NCBI RefSeq assembly: GCF_963583255.1 | Contig: NW_026908888.1 | Coordinates: forward strand, 113,779 to 177,778 | Direction: 5' to 3' | Origin: Pyrus communis | Taxonomy: Eukaryota; Streptophyta; Magnoliopsida; Rosales; Rosaceae | Length of the DNA stretch: 64,000 nt | Shown: positions 1 through 10,231 of the stretch, piece by piece | Layout of the letters: the number at the start of each line of letters is the position of its first letter | How positions within the stretch are numbered: the stretch's first letter is position 1 | Notes under the pieces: generated by a model | Database searches by the model: none | The model's input: the letters and a program-made list of their open reading frames with translations, nothing else | Told to the model about the DNA's origin: nothing | Made by a program: the position numbers and the translations under genes

Positions 1-719
1 AAGAGTGAATGCATGTGTTGAATGATTTCTTGGTGAGGGAATGCATGTGCAAATGCATGTGGAATGTGGCTGAAAATGAAAGGAGGAGTGCAATGGAATG
101 TGCACGGCAATAATGTGTGTTTGTGCATGTGGGTGAATGTGCATGTGTTTTAGGTTGTAATGTGTAGATAATTATGAGTATGATAAATGATAAGTGTATG
201 ATATGTTGAGTGATATGTTGAGTGGTAAGTGAATGATAAGATAAGTGATAAGTGAATGATATGTTGAGTGATAAATGAATGATATGTTGAGTGATAAGAT
301 AAGTGGTTATTGATATGTAGATGAATGAATGATATGATAAGTAATAAATGAATGATATGTGGTGATGATAAGATAAGTGTATGATATGATAAGTGGTGAA
401 TGAAGGAGTGGAATGTTGGAATGTTATGCACGACTAAGGATATAGGAAAGGTTTAAATATCCTAAAACTAAAGGGAACAAGGTTCCAACACTTTGGTCTT
501 CAATTAGGTTTTCAATTTCGTCCAACACTTTGGCTCCAAGCATAAGCTATCCATCCTTAGCCCAAAAGTGCTCCAAAAGTCTCCAAAATGCATCTTTTTG
601 CTCCTTTAGCCCTTTCGGCCTATAAACACACGAAAATAGCTTAAAGTACTAAAATAACTAAAGAAACATAACGTAAATGCACGAGAACAAGCCATTTAAG
701 TCGCATGAATATGCTCCTA
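1..719 (-). mobile_element. Partial Athila-like LTR, 5' terminus at 719
   Basis: The last about 60 bases are the reverse complement of the LTR start seen at 31536 and 42053 (TGATAGGAGCATATTCATGC), so this LTR lies in minus orientation and ends at 719. Positions 170-400 hold the same short repeats (variants of GATAAGTGAATGATA) found in the LTRs of the 31536-44654 element, placing it in that subfamily. The left part is outside the window, so solo LTR and complete element cannot be told apart. It directly abuts a coiled-coil gene fragment, consistent with insertion into that gene. Confidence 0.75.
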
Positions 720-1133
720 TCAGCGGGCTCTGTGTCCAACATGGGCCAACGCCTCCTTGCTCGAACCCGTCAAGTTGAATCATTGACGGCTGAGGTGGAA
801 AATCTTAGATAAGAGATCAGACAGCTTAAGCGTGAGAATAGAGATTTGCACATGCTTGCAACTAATTATTCGACGAGCATGAAGAGGAAGCTTGATCAGC
901 TACAAGAATCTGAAGGTCGGATTCAAAGTGACCATTAGAGGTTCGTGGCTTTCTTCCAAAGGCACCTTTTGCCTTCGTCATCTAGCGTTCAACCAAGTAT
1001 TGAGGCTTCGAATAATCTATCTAGCGTTCAACCAAGTATTGAGGCTTCGAATAATCTATCTTCAATGCCTCCCGTTCTTGGGGTTTTGCCAAGTAGTGGG
1101 CTTCACGTGAGCAACCTTTGTGAAGGCTCCCTC
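720..1133 (+). pseudogene. Fragment of coiled-coil accessory gene, homologous to the antisense ORF of the Athila-type elements
   Basis: The translation from about 727 (SVSNMGQRLLAR, then MKRKLDQLQESEGRIQSD) matches the middle and C-terminal parts of the 230-residue proteins at 12415-13107 and 38177-38869. It contains the heptad-rich segment and the PSIEA motif. Two in-frame stops replace coding positions in the intact copies, one near 810 and one near 937, and the Pro/Met repeat tail is absent, so this copy is dead. The first bases after the LTR (GCGGG) align with GCGAG at 12670, with nothing foreign between; the LTR therefore seems to have landed inside the gene. It lies upstream of the PMD gene on the same strand. 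Confidence 0.7.
982..1059 (+). repeat. Perfect 39-bp tandem duplication in the coiled-coil pseudogene
   Basis: Positions 982-1020 and 1021-1059 are identical. The unit keeps frame and encodes 13 residues containing VQPSIEASNNL. The other two copies of this gene have only one unit here. Confidence 0.9.
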
Positions 1134-1281
1134 TTTTTTGTTTTTGTTTTTTTTTTTTTTTTTTTGTTTTTTTTTTTGTATGCATTTTTAATTTCTCGGA
1201 GATATCAATGGACATGCTTTATTTCATTTAGCGTTTCGTGCTAAATACAGATAAAAAACATAGATGTGATACTTTTTTTTT

Positions 1282-1282
<1 letters not shown>

Positions 1283-1318
<36 letters not shown>
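1283..1318. repeat. (TA)n microsatellite
   Basis: An essentially uninterrupted TA array of about 18 units after a T-run. Confidence 0.95.
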
Positions 1319-1322
<4 letters not shown>

Positions 1323-1894
1323 CATACTTTTCCAAGGTGGTGCCGTGCACCATCCTTCTTATTTTCTTCTTTGCAATAATTCTGTCGCCACCACCTCTTT
1401 TCCTTTTCCTCCCTGACTTGCTAACAGTAGCTTGCAATTGTGAGTGGTTTCAGCTTTTTGGCATTGTGAGAGCCGAATGCCCTCCAATCTGCTAATTTAA
1501 ACAATTGGCAGCTAGTGCTGCCTTTGACAGTGCTTCCCAACATCATCATTGCTGCCTCCTTTTTATTTTTATTTTATTTTTATTTTTTTATTTAACCTTC
1601 ACATGGTGCCTGAAGCCTTTATAATTGATACACACACATACGCATATATATATATATATATATATATACTTTTTTTTTTATTTGCACAATCATCTTATTA
1701 CGTTCTTCACTGCATGCGGATTGCTGTTTGCATAGTTACCGCACCATTGTTTGCACAGTCACTGCACTTCACTTACTTATCTGGGTTTCTTAATGGGATT
1801 CCTCACCTGCATCTTTTTCTGCATGCGGACTCGCACAGTTACCGCATCATTACCTGCACAGTCGCCATACTCCATTTGCTTCTCTAGGTTCCTG

Positions 1895-1907
1895 TACACA
1901 CACACAC

Positions 1908-1940
<33 letters not shown>
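1895..1940. repeat. Palindromic (CA)n-(TA)n-(TG)n microsatellite
   Basis: A CA array passes through TATATA into a TG array, so the two halves are complementary and could fold into one long hairpin. Confidence 0.9.
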
Positions 1941-2207
1941 ATATATGGGATCGCACCATCACTGCGTAACCATTGCACAGTCGTTGCAATATTTGTTGTC
2001 TTGTGGTGGAGGAAGGAGAGAAGAGGGAGACTCGGCCTTCTGTGGTTCTGCTTTAGTTTCTGCCTGTAGAAGCTTTCACTTCTTTGGAGCTGTATATATA
2101 ATATATATATATATATATGTTGACTGTCTTGTAGCTTGTGTTTGTTCCACTACTCTGCATGCATATGTACATGGCAGGTAACTCTCACGGTTTGTAACGT
2201 CACTTCA

Positions 2208-2221
2208 TGTGTGTGTGTGTG

Positions 2222-2298
<77 letters not shown>
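2208..2298. repeat. (TG)n-TATA-(CA)n palindromic microsatellite
   Basis: A short TG array meets a much longer CA array (about 2225-2297) through TATA, with two ACAT interruptions. The junction is self-complementary. The flanking string GTCACTTCATGTGTG recurs near 2323, so the unit is itself partly duplicated. Confidence 0.9.
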
Positions 2299-2300
<2 letters not shown>

Positions 2301-2589
2301 TGTCACGTTAGCTTGTTTGTGAGGTCACTTCATGTGTGCGTGTGTGTGTGTGTATTGATTGTCTCATCCTCGTGCGTATACATATATAAAATATGTAATG
2401 TGTGTATCCCACTGATGGATTTCTTTGTTGTGATGCCGGGAATTCCTTTTTTTTTTTTTTTTTTTTTTTTGTGTGTGGGAAGGCAAAGCATGATGCTAGG
2501 ACCTTCATGAAGCTTCCAAAGGTGTGGTAGTTGTTGGCAGAGTGGGCAGGATTGCGGGTGTACATGTGCTTTCTGCTGCCTAGTGTTTG

Positions 2590-2755
2590 TGCAAGAGACT
2601 ACGACGAGACTCCGCTGTGTAGTGCCTTTTGATCACAGTTTTCCCTCGGTGGTGCATTGTCATATGGTGCTGTGCAAAGGACTGCAGCGGGGCTTCGCTG
2701 TGTAAAGCCTTTTGGTCACAGTTTTCCTTTGGTGTTGATGTTGCCATGCGGTGCG
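2590..2755 (+). repeat. Diverged tandem repeat, about 80-bp unit, two copies
   Basis: Two adjacent copies (about 2590-2673 and 2674-2755) share the order TGCAA..GACT, GCTGTGTA, GCCTTTTGRTCACAGTTTTCC and GGTGC, with scattered substitutions. Confidence 0.7.
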
Positions 2756-2910
2756 AGAAATTACTTCGTAATTGTTGCGGGGTTGCGTAGTGCGATTACG
2801 TGACATTTTGGTTTTCTTTGCCACTGTAGCATGTCTTGAAGGACCGTTCTGTGGCTGCCCTCTTTACCGTGCTGCTCAAGTTTTGTGGCTGATTTTGCTT
2901 TGTTGCGGTC

Positions 2911-3657
2911 ATGGTATTTTTCAAGTGTTTTAAGAGCAACACCATCACCATTCTTGCGAAGGAAAGTGATTCGCAAGATAGGGGAACAACATTGAAGCTT
3001 TACGCACCACTGACTGGCCCTAAGGTGCTTGCTCTTCTTGCAAAACACAACTCCATGCATATTAAGTCGTGGTCTTCTGAAGTATCTTGGGAGGTGGCAG
3101 ACTTTGTTCGATCAAATACGGAGAAGAAGGCGTGCATATTAAGGATTCTTATCTTGAACCCTTCACACCATGCTCGTGACAATCATCCGGCTTCGTATAA
3201 GCTTCTTGGTGATCACATCCGCAGCAGAGCTGTGGCTTGGAATGATACCTTGTCGACTACCGGAGAAGCTGTTTTTGCTGAGTCTTATTGGGAGTGGCTT
3301 GAAGATGTCTTGGGCCGATCTAAACAAGTGCTTACTAGCATGGGCCTTTACCATGTCGTGTACGCATCTTTGTTCAGTTATGATCTCCATCCTTCCATCC
3401 TTCATGCGTTCTTCGAGCATTGGCGTTCAGCGACTAACATGCTTCATACGGCTCAAGGAGAGATGTCAATTTCACTTTGGGATCTCCATAAGATAGGGGG
3501 CTTGCCAATCCAAGGTAAGTTTTATGATGAGGTCGTTCCTAGTGCGTAGGAACTTTCTCTCTGCAATAGCCGAGGATTGCCTGCGAGTTATCGCTGTTTG
3601 TTTTGGGCATATCATAAGCTTTCCCAAGATGCTTGGGCAAATCAGGTGTGAAGATTT
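2911..3657 (+). pseudogene. Plant mobile domain (PMD) gene, 5' segment
   Basis: PMD proteins are a plant family (MAIN/MAIL-like and transposon-borne versions) of incompletely known biochemistry; retroelement versions are known. The frame from the ATG at 2911 contains hallmark PMD segments: WEWLEDVLGRSKQVL, a YHVVYASLFSYD stretch, and SISLWDLHKIGGLPIQGKFY. The frame hits TAG at 3547, but recognisable PMD residues (YRCLFWAYHKLSQDAW) continue beyond it, so the stop is a mutation. Near 3645 the frame shifts by two bases relative to the continuation after 5523. A solo LTR interrupts the gene at 3658. The start was chosen as the first ATG of the long frame; an upstream exon cannot be excluded. It lies antisense to, and beyond, the Tat integrase. 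Confidence 0.8.
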
Positions 3658-5522
3658 TGAAGGAAAAATTTTGTCCTAGCTAAGAACATGTAAGAACATT
3701 TGAATACATAGGCATACTAATAACACTTTAAAGTAGGCATGCATTCAAAAACAATTCATAAAACCCATGACTTTCAAAGCCTAGTATATGGTGAACCATA
3801 AGACTCTTTAACAATATTAAAGAGAATAAGAATTTAGAGATTCTTTACCCTTGAAGCTCATCCTTGATTACACAAGGGATTCACCCAAGTGGAGGGCCTT
3901 CAAGTCACCTCCTTGCTCCTTGGATCTTCCTTGTGATTTCCTCCCTTTTAGTGCTCCTTTTCTTCTTTGAGGATTTGAGGATTTGTTCTCCAAAAACACC
4001 AAAGGTTTGGTGTCTCTAAGTCTCCACACCAAAGATGTAGTGTGAAGATGAAATGGATGACTTAGGGAAGAAGAAGATTGCTAGATGTTCCTCCCCTAAG
4101 TGGCCGGCCTCTATGTAGAAAATGAGAGAATATGTTTCACCCAAATTCAATTAGAAAACCCTAATGTGAAACAAAGCTATAATGTTGATTTTATACTTCA
4201 TTTCATGTGAGTGGCAAACTTGTAATTAATACAAGTTTGCTACCCCTCACCCTTATGGCCGGCCATATGTTGTTATTGGGCTTAATTGCTCATTTTGTTT
4301 TAGTTGTCATACAACTTAAACATAATGGGTCTTGTGGACCAAAACGTTTTTTGTGCCCCGAAGCCCAAAACTAACTTAAACGCCCAATACGAACATTTCA
4401 TATAATTAATTAACTATTTAATTAATCTTGACCATTCTTCAATTAAACCATTTAATTGCTTATCCATTTCATATAATTTCTTCACTTATATCCTTACTCG
4501 GTGTACGATCCATTAGGTTCCAATTAGCGAGGTAGTGGGCGATGTTACTCTCAACGATCGATTGTGAATTGAAACCACATTCCAATTCTCCCTTAAAATT
4601 AGTGTTTGCTAATCTTTAGGGCTTCCACAAACCATGGGTGACGCCTAGCAACATGTCATGGTTACCCAAGCTAAGTAGAAGTGGTTGGAGAACCTATCCA
4701 GTTACAACTACAATGCAATACGGTCCTTCTCTAATACAATACTCTTAATCACATTGTTTAAGTGATAGTTTGTTTCATGTCTACTATCCAATGTGATACT
4801 TCTCTATATGATTCAACTGAATAAGATTTGGAACAAACTTCCTTAGTCATATTCATATGCTTTGGCCAAAGACTCTCGAATCATATCTTAGAGTATTCTC
4901 CTTCCACCATGGAAGGTTAGAGATCCCTTGTTGTGCATTCATATGCCTACATGACTAGATAGCTTGACCCCAACAATGCCGTGGACACTCCAATGGAATG
5001 CCGTTGACATAATCAAAGATCAAGGACCTAACCATTAGACATCAATGATGCCTCAGGTCAAAGGACTACTTTGCATATTTCAACTATTGAGTTCTCACAT
5101 GACATGTATGTTCGAACTCTCGTTTGATCGTTGTTCAGTGTACTCGATTACTCTTTCGAGCACCTATGTGTTTGCCTTAGTGTCCAACACCAAATGACTT
5201 GAGACTAGTTCATACTCACGCTTGAGTCGACATAACACATACTAACCTTAGCGGATTGTCAATGCCCAATTGGCAATCCTATGGCTAGGAACGTTTTAGG
5301 AATGAACATAAGAGAAAGGTCCTGTTAATTTAACTGACTTAAATCACTTGTCTCTTAGATCAAATACATTCCTTGGATTCCCTTATTGCTTAAACACAAG
5401 ATACTATAAATAGTGATTAACAATAAGCTTTGCCCTCTATTAAACATATAAAAGTTTAACACAATAAGTATTCCAAAAAGCTATTACATCAAATGAGTGG
5501 CTTTGTGGGCATACTTCCAACA
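3658..5522 (-). mobile_element. Solo LTR (family A), 1865 bp, duplication GATTT
   Basis: Read on the minus strand it begins TGTTGGAAGTATGCCCAC and ends in CA; GATTT lies on both sides (3653-3657 and 5523-5527). No coding sequence lies inside. A related LTR is at 53714-55508, sharing landmarks such as TCGGTGTACGATCCATTAGG and AGAGATCCCTTGTTG. The start resembles some plant copia or non-autonomous LTRs, but the superfamily is not proved. It interrupts the PMD gene. Confidence 0.85.
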
Positions 5523-7157
5523 GATTTCTTCATGGATCCGCTTTTGGTATTGGGAGGACACAAGGTACAAGAAGTCCTTGAAGAAAAGAGGTTGCAACAA
5601 AACCACTAAGCCAAAGGGAGACCCATATCCGTCCGGTGCTATTGGTTCAGCTAGGCGTCGCTCCCCTGCCAAGTTGAGAGCGTTTGAGGACCTTGGCATA
5701 GCATCAGAGCATGTGGAAGAATCTTACCTAGCTGCTTTCTTAGCTTGTTGGCTTTGTAAGTTTGTTTTTCCAATAGGCGACGTCAACTTTGTTCGTCCTG
5801 GGGTTTTCAAAGTTGCTAGCAAGATGGCTGCAGGTGAATCTTTTAGTCTTGCTATCCCGGTCTTGGCCAACATTTATAACGGCTTAAGTTTTGTTTCAAA
5901 CTCGGCAAGCGCTGAAGATTGTGCTGCGGTTCTTCCCTACCACTATGTGTATGGTTGGTTGGATGAGTACTTCGGCACTCATTTTTCATTTTCAACTTTA
6001 GACAAGTCGGGGCCTTTGATGACGAAGTATTCTAGCGTGCTTTCTTCAAAGAGCCTCGATGATTCCCAGGCGCAAGCGCTGTTTAGAAGTTGTGAAGGCT
6101 TGAAGATGGACCATCTGACGACAATTGGCTCGGTGCGGCGAGGCATCATGGATGATTCGCATCTTCGCTTCTCGGACTTGTCTTACCTTATAAGTCTTCG
6201 CTCGAGGTATGCTTCTTTGCGGCAAGAAGACCGATGCATTGTTCAGCCGTATAGTCCCCACCGTTTCAGCAGGCAATTTGGTTTTGTCCAAAATGTGCTT
6301 GGCAAGCTGAAGGAAAAAAACCAATTAGAATCCTTGCAAGCCGTGTATATGCATTGGAAGTCTTGTACCCGTGCATGTACAAATACTTCTATCACCCTGC
6401 CGGCCAAAGACGAGTTTAAGAGTAATCCAGTGACCCGTGCTTATGTAAGTTGGTGGTCAAAGGTACGTTATGAAAACTTGGGGATGGCAAGTGGCACCAA
6501 TTCTTCTCATTCACGCCTTGATGTATTAAGGGGGGGTTGTTCTGTGGTTCCTACACAACTGATACCTTTTGATTGCGCGAATGCTGCTACTTTGCAAGAT
6601 AGACCAGTGGTTTTAGTTCCTCAATGCCCACGCTTGTCTTCTCAACATCTGGATGTATCTGAAGAGGCCGGTGATGAAGTTGATTCGCATGAAGATGGAC
6701 TTGTTTTGCGGCAGCATCAACAAGTTTTAAACAAGCGACGACTTGAAGGCGCTCAGGTCGACAGCGATGTCAATTTTCTTCATAAGAAGAAAGAAGTGTT
6801 TAGGCTCCCTCAACTCGATGGCAGTGTATCGTTTGAGAAAGATGTATGCATTTTCTTCTCTCTTATGACTTCTTCTGCTTTCATCGTTCTAGCTTTTGTT
6901 TCTAACAGCTTTCTTTGTTTTCTTTAGGTTGGGCCTTCTTGATCTTTTGACTTGGCAACCACATGCATTTATTCTTATACGGAGATACTATTTGGAGGCG
7001 ACCTACCTACAGGCGGGGAGATTGGGGATCCGCTTGGTACAAAGCTTGTTCCAAATCTGTCAAGTTTCCCAAGTTTGCCGTGTGTAGGTAGAGGTATGCA
7101 AGAGCCCGTCATGCATTCAATACCTTTGCCAGCTAGCTATGAGATCTCTCTAAGAGG
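5523..7157 (+). pseudogene. PMD gene, middle segment
   Basis: It continues the PMD gene after the solo LTR with SSWIRFWYWEDTRYKK, then about 430 further codons including VEESYLAAFLACWLCKFVFP, FVRPGVFKVASKMA and PYHYVYGWLDEYF, which fit the second half of a PMD domain. A likely intron runs from about 6844 (GTATGC) to 6928 (CTTTAG). Joining at these sites keeps frame, but TGA follows four codons later, where a C-to-T change in CGA would explain it. The downstream exon stays open to 7157, where the Athila-type element entered. The frame resumes at 21598 (ISLR then GPNLSG), showing that these were one exon. Confidence 0.8.
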
Positions 7158-9398
7158 TGATGCGAGAATTACTTGACACTCAAATTAAACCCTCGTTTGA
7201 CAATTGTAGTAGAATGGATAAGTGAGGGATCGTTCTAGACCGGGGATTAGGAGGGCTTGCTAAAACCTTCTAAATTGACTTAAAAACATAAAAACTAAAT
7301 TAAAATACTCTTAACAAGACTACTATGACTCAGAATGGCTTTGAAAAACTCAAATTGTCTAAAACAATCAAATTGACTCAAAATAGAAGCTAGAACTTGA
7401 TTTAGACGAATTTGCAATTGTTTATGACTCCAAAAGCTTAAAGATACAAAAATAAAACAAATACGAATGATTAAGACTTAACAAAATAGGGGGGGAATTG
7501 TGGTTGGACGATATTAAATTAAAAAGACAGAATATAATTAAAGGCAAAATGTAAATATGAATGTGATAAAAATATGGATGATGGAATAGCCAAGGGGTTC
7601 TTCTCCACACATGTTACACTTGCAAACAAAATTGATTCTCAGTTGGTCTTTCGATAAGTTGTGAAACTCAATGCTCCAAGTTAATTAGATCCGCTTAGAT
7701 TAACTTTCAGATTTCCCTAAATTCGTTGGATTGAATGGAATACGCATTACAACCAAATTATTCTTAATCAAAGTCCCTAACTATGGAATACGCATGATAG
7801 AGACATTTAACCAAGATCATTAAGTTCAACGGAAATCATAAACATCGACGAGGCATTCGTTACTATGGAATACGCATGAAACTTATGCCAAGAATTCGTT
7901 TAACGCGATTGTTTATAAGCAACCTCTACTACTTGTGAATATAAGTTCATAACGATTAGGTGAAATTCACTTATATTCTAGCGTCATATTTATGCATGAA
8001 AATTAAGCTTGCAATCTCAATGAACATACATAAATAAGTTATCAATCAAACAGTTAAACGAATTGAATCCACAACTTATGAAATTCCAACCAAACGTAAT
8101 CAATTCAAAATGCAAATATAAACATAGTTTCGAATCACCCCCTAGCTAAAGGGGGTTTAGTTCCTCATAACTTTGAAATCAAAGAAACACCTAAACATTC
8201 CAACAACTCAAACGTGAATTGTATGAACGTTTAGGCACTCTTCTCTTCCCTTCTCATACGTACAAAACAAAGAGAATTAAATTTAAACTTTGAAATCAAA
8301 GAAACACCTAAACATTCCAACAACTCAAACTTGAATTGTATGAACGTTTAAGCACTCTTTTCTTCCTCGTTGTTGTAGCACAAGGTCTAAGGTGAGCTTT
8401 GGGGATTATGTGAAGTGTTTTGGAGGGATGGGAAGTGGTTGGATAGTGGCTGCAATGAAGGAGAAAAACTGCACAGAAAATGGAAGTGTTTGTAACTGAA
8501 AATGTGTATGGAAGAGTGAATGAATTTTGAGGAGTGTTGGATGCTTATTTATAGGTGAAATGGGGGAACAAAAGAGGGAATATTGCAGCTAGGAGGGGAT
8601 GAATGATTATGGGTGCATGTGTTTGGAATAATGAAGGGGGAATGTATGTAATAAAACAACTAGGAAAAGTTATGGAAAGTTGGAAATGGGAGTGGGAACT
8701 CACGGCATTGTTGGGTTGTTTATGGGAGAATAAATGTATGATAATGGCTAAATAATTAAAGGGAATGAATGGGAGTGACACTAGGTTGGTTATGCATGTG
8801 AATGCAAGGAGGAAAGCTGAAAATGCAAGGGAAGCTCACGGCACAATGTTGTTTTGCTTCTTGAAATGCATGTGAATGCATTTGAGTGTAATATGAAAAG
8901 AATGACTAATTAATGTATGTAGGGTTGATATGCATGTGAATTAGGTTGGAAAGAGGTGGAAGTGGAATGTTATGCAATGATAATGTCTTGTAAAGATGCT
9001 AATAAATAATGCATGTAGGGTTAGCTAGGTTGGCTTTGTTTGGGTGCATGTATGTTAATGGTGGTTTTGCATGTGAATTGATGGATTGTTTTTTATGGAA
9101 TGGATGGTTCTTTGCATGGCTATAAGGGATAGAATAAGAGAGAATGGGCTAGGCCCTTTGTTTTATGTCCAAAGTGAAAATAAGGCCTTCAAATTCGTCC
9201 AAACTTTGGCTCCATGGATAAGCTATCCAATCCATGCCCAAAAATGCTCCAAATGGCCTCAAAATGCACTTTCTTGCTCCCTAAGCCCTTAGAACCTGAA
9301 AACACACAAAAGAAGCATAAAGAACTAAAATAACTAAAGAAACATAACATAAATGTACGAGAACAAGCCATTTAAGTCGCATGAATATGCTCCTATCA
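7158..9398 (-). repeat. 3' LTR of the complete Athila-type element
   Basis: Bounded by TG and CA. It contains a near-duplicate block around 8185-8250 and 8290-8360 (both with AAACACCTAAACATTCCAAC) and three copies of TGGAATACGCAT (7736-7870). A TATA-like site lies near 8550. Confidence 0.95.
8544..8554 (-). promoter_or_regulatory. TATA-like box in the LTR
   Basis: On the minus strand the sequence reads CTATAAATAAG. The same site occurs in the other LTR at 20743-20753, which is the copy that would drive the element. Confidence 0.55.
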
Positions 9399-9416
9399 AA
9401 TACCCCCACACTTAGC
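9399..9416 (-). other. Polypurine tract of the complete Athila-type element
   Basis: On the minus strand AAGCTAAGTGTGGGGGTATT immediately precedes the 3' LTR. A matching motif precedes the 3' LTR of the second element (42031-42052). Confidence 0.8.
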
Positions 9417-10180
9417 TTTTGCTAGTCCTCGAGCAAAACAGAATAAAAACAAATAAACAAAACGACACTAAACACGTAAAACACAACCTAAACCTTCCAA
9501 CAACCGTCTTAGGGATTTCCAATGCACATGACATGTTAAAAATCATCATTCTCACAGATTTTTAGTCATCTTCACACTTAAGTACATTCTTAATCATAGT
9601 CACCATATACTAGTTCACAATTAAGCATTTAAAACCATGTTTTGAATGTAGTAACATGCCTTAGAGAATTTGCTCAATTCCTTACAAGATATGCACTCGA
9701 TTTTCACTCAGAATTTCTAACTACACACCCTAATCTAGTCATATGTGAGAAGATTGATGTAAACATGAAAACGAACACTCACATATATGTATCATAAAGA
9801 GAGCAATTTCTGGAGTTAATAAGCATGTTTAGGTATGATCTCATGAATGGAATGCTACTACTTAGAATGAGAACCAGTGATTCCATAAGCTCATATCAAT
9901 TTCAAACTCCGCAAATTGAAACACATAACACTCAAGATAGAAGTTGAGGGAGGTAACGGGGCTAAGGGTAATGGTTTAACAAAGAAAGGTAGAGTACACA
10001 AACGTTCTTAAAGCAATAGTGAGCAAAGTATTGAATTAGGCACTTAGAATTCCCTTTAGAACGCAGAAGTTAACTTTGAACACCCAAGGGGAAGTCACAA
10101 CACTTAGGGCCATATTCAAACTTTTTGGGCCCTTTCATCAACAATCACACTTGTGAGTCCATTTTCACTTATTTTCACTC

Positions 10181-10231
<51 letters not shown>

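Larger units (their letters stand above)
1134..2910. other. Non-coding, microsatellite-rich stretch upstream of the PMD gene
   Basis: No credible coding sequence. It contains poly-T runs (about 1139-1177, 2448-2470), TA repeats (1283-1318, about 1643-1668, about 2096-2118), two CA/TG palindromic arrays and an approximately 80-bp tandem repeat. Short frames seen here are translations of the simple repeats. It may contain the promoter of the PMD gene, but I can identify no core element. Confidence 0.7.

Noticed and set aside
150..431. 93-codon minus-strand frame rich in His/Ile/Ser/Tyr
   Set aside because: It is the translation of short repeats in an LTR; the same type of frame recurs in the other LTRs.
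2136..2510. 124-codon frame with long His-Thr run
   Set aside because: Translation of the CA microsatellite.
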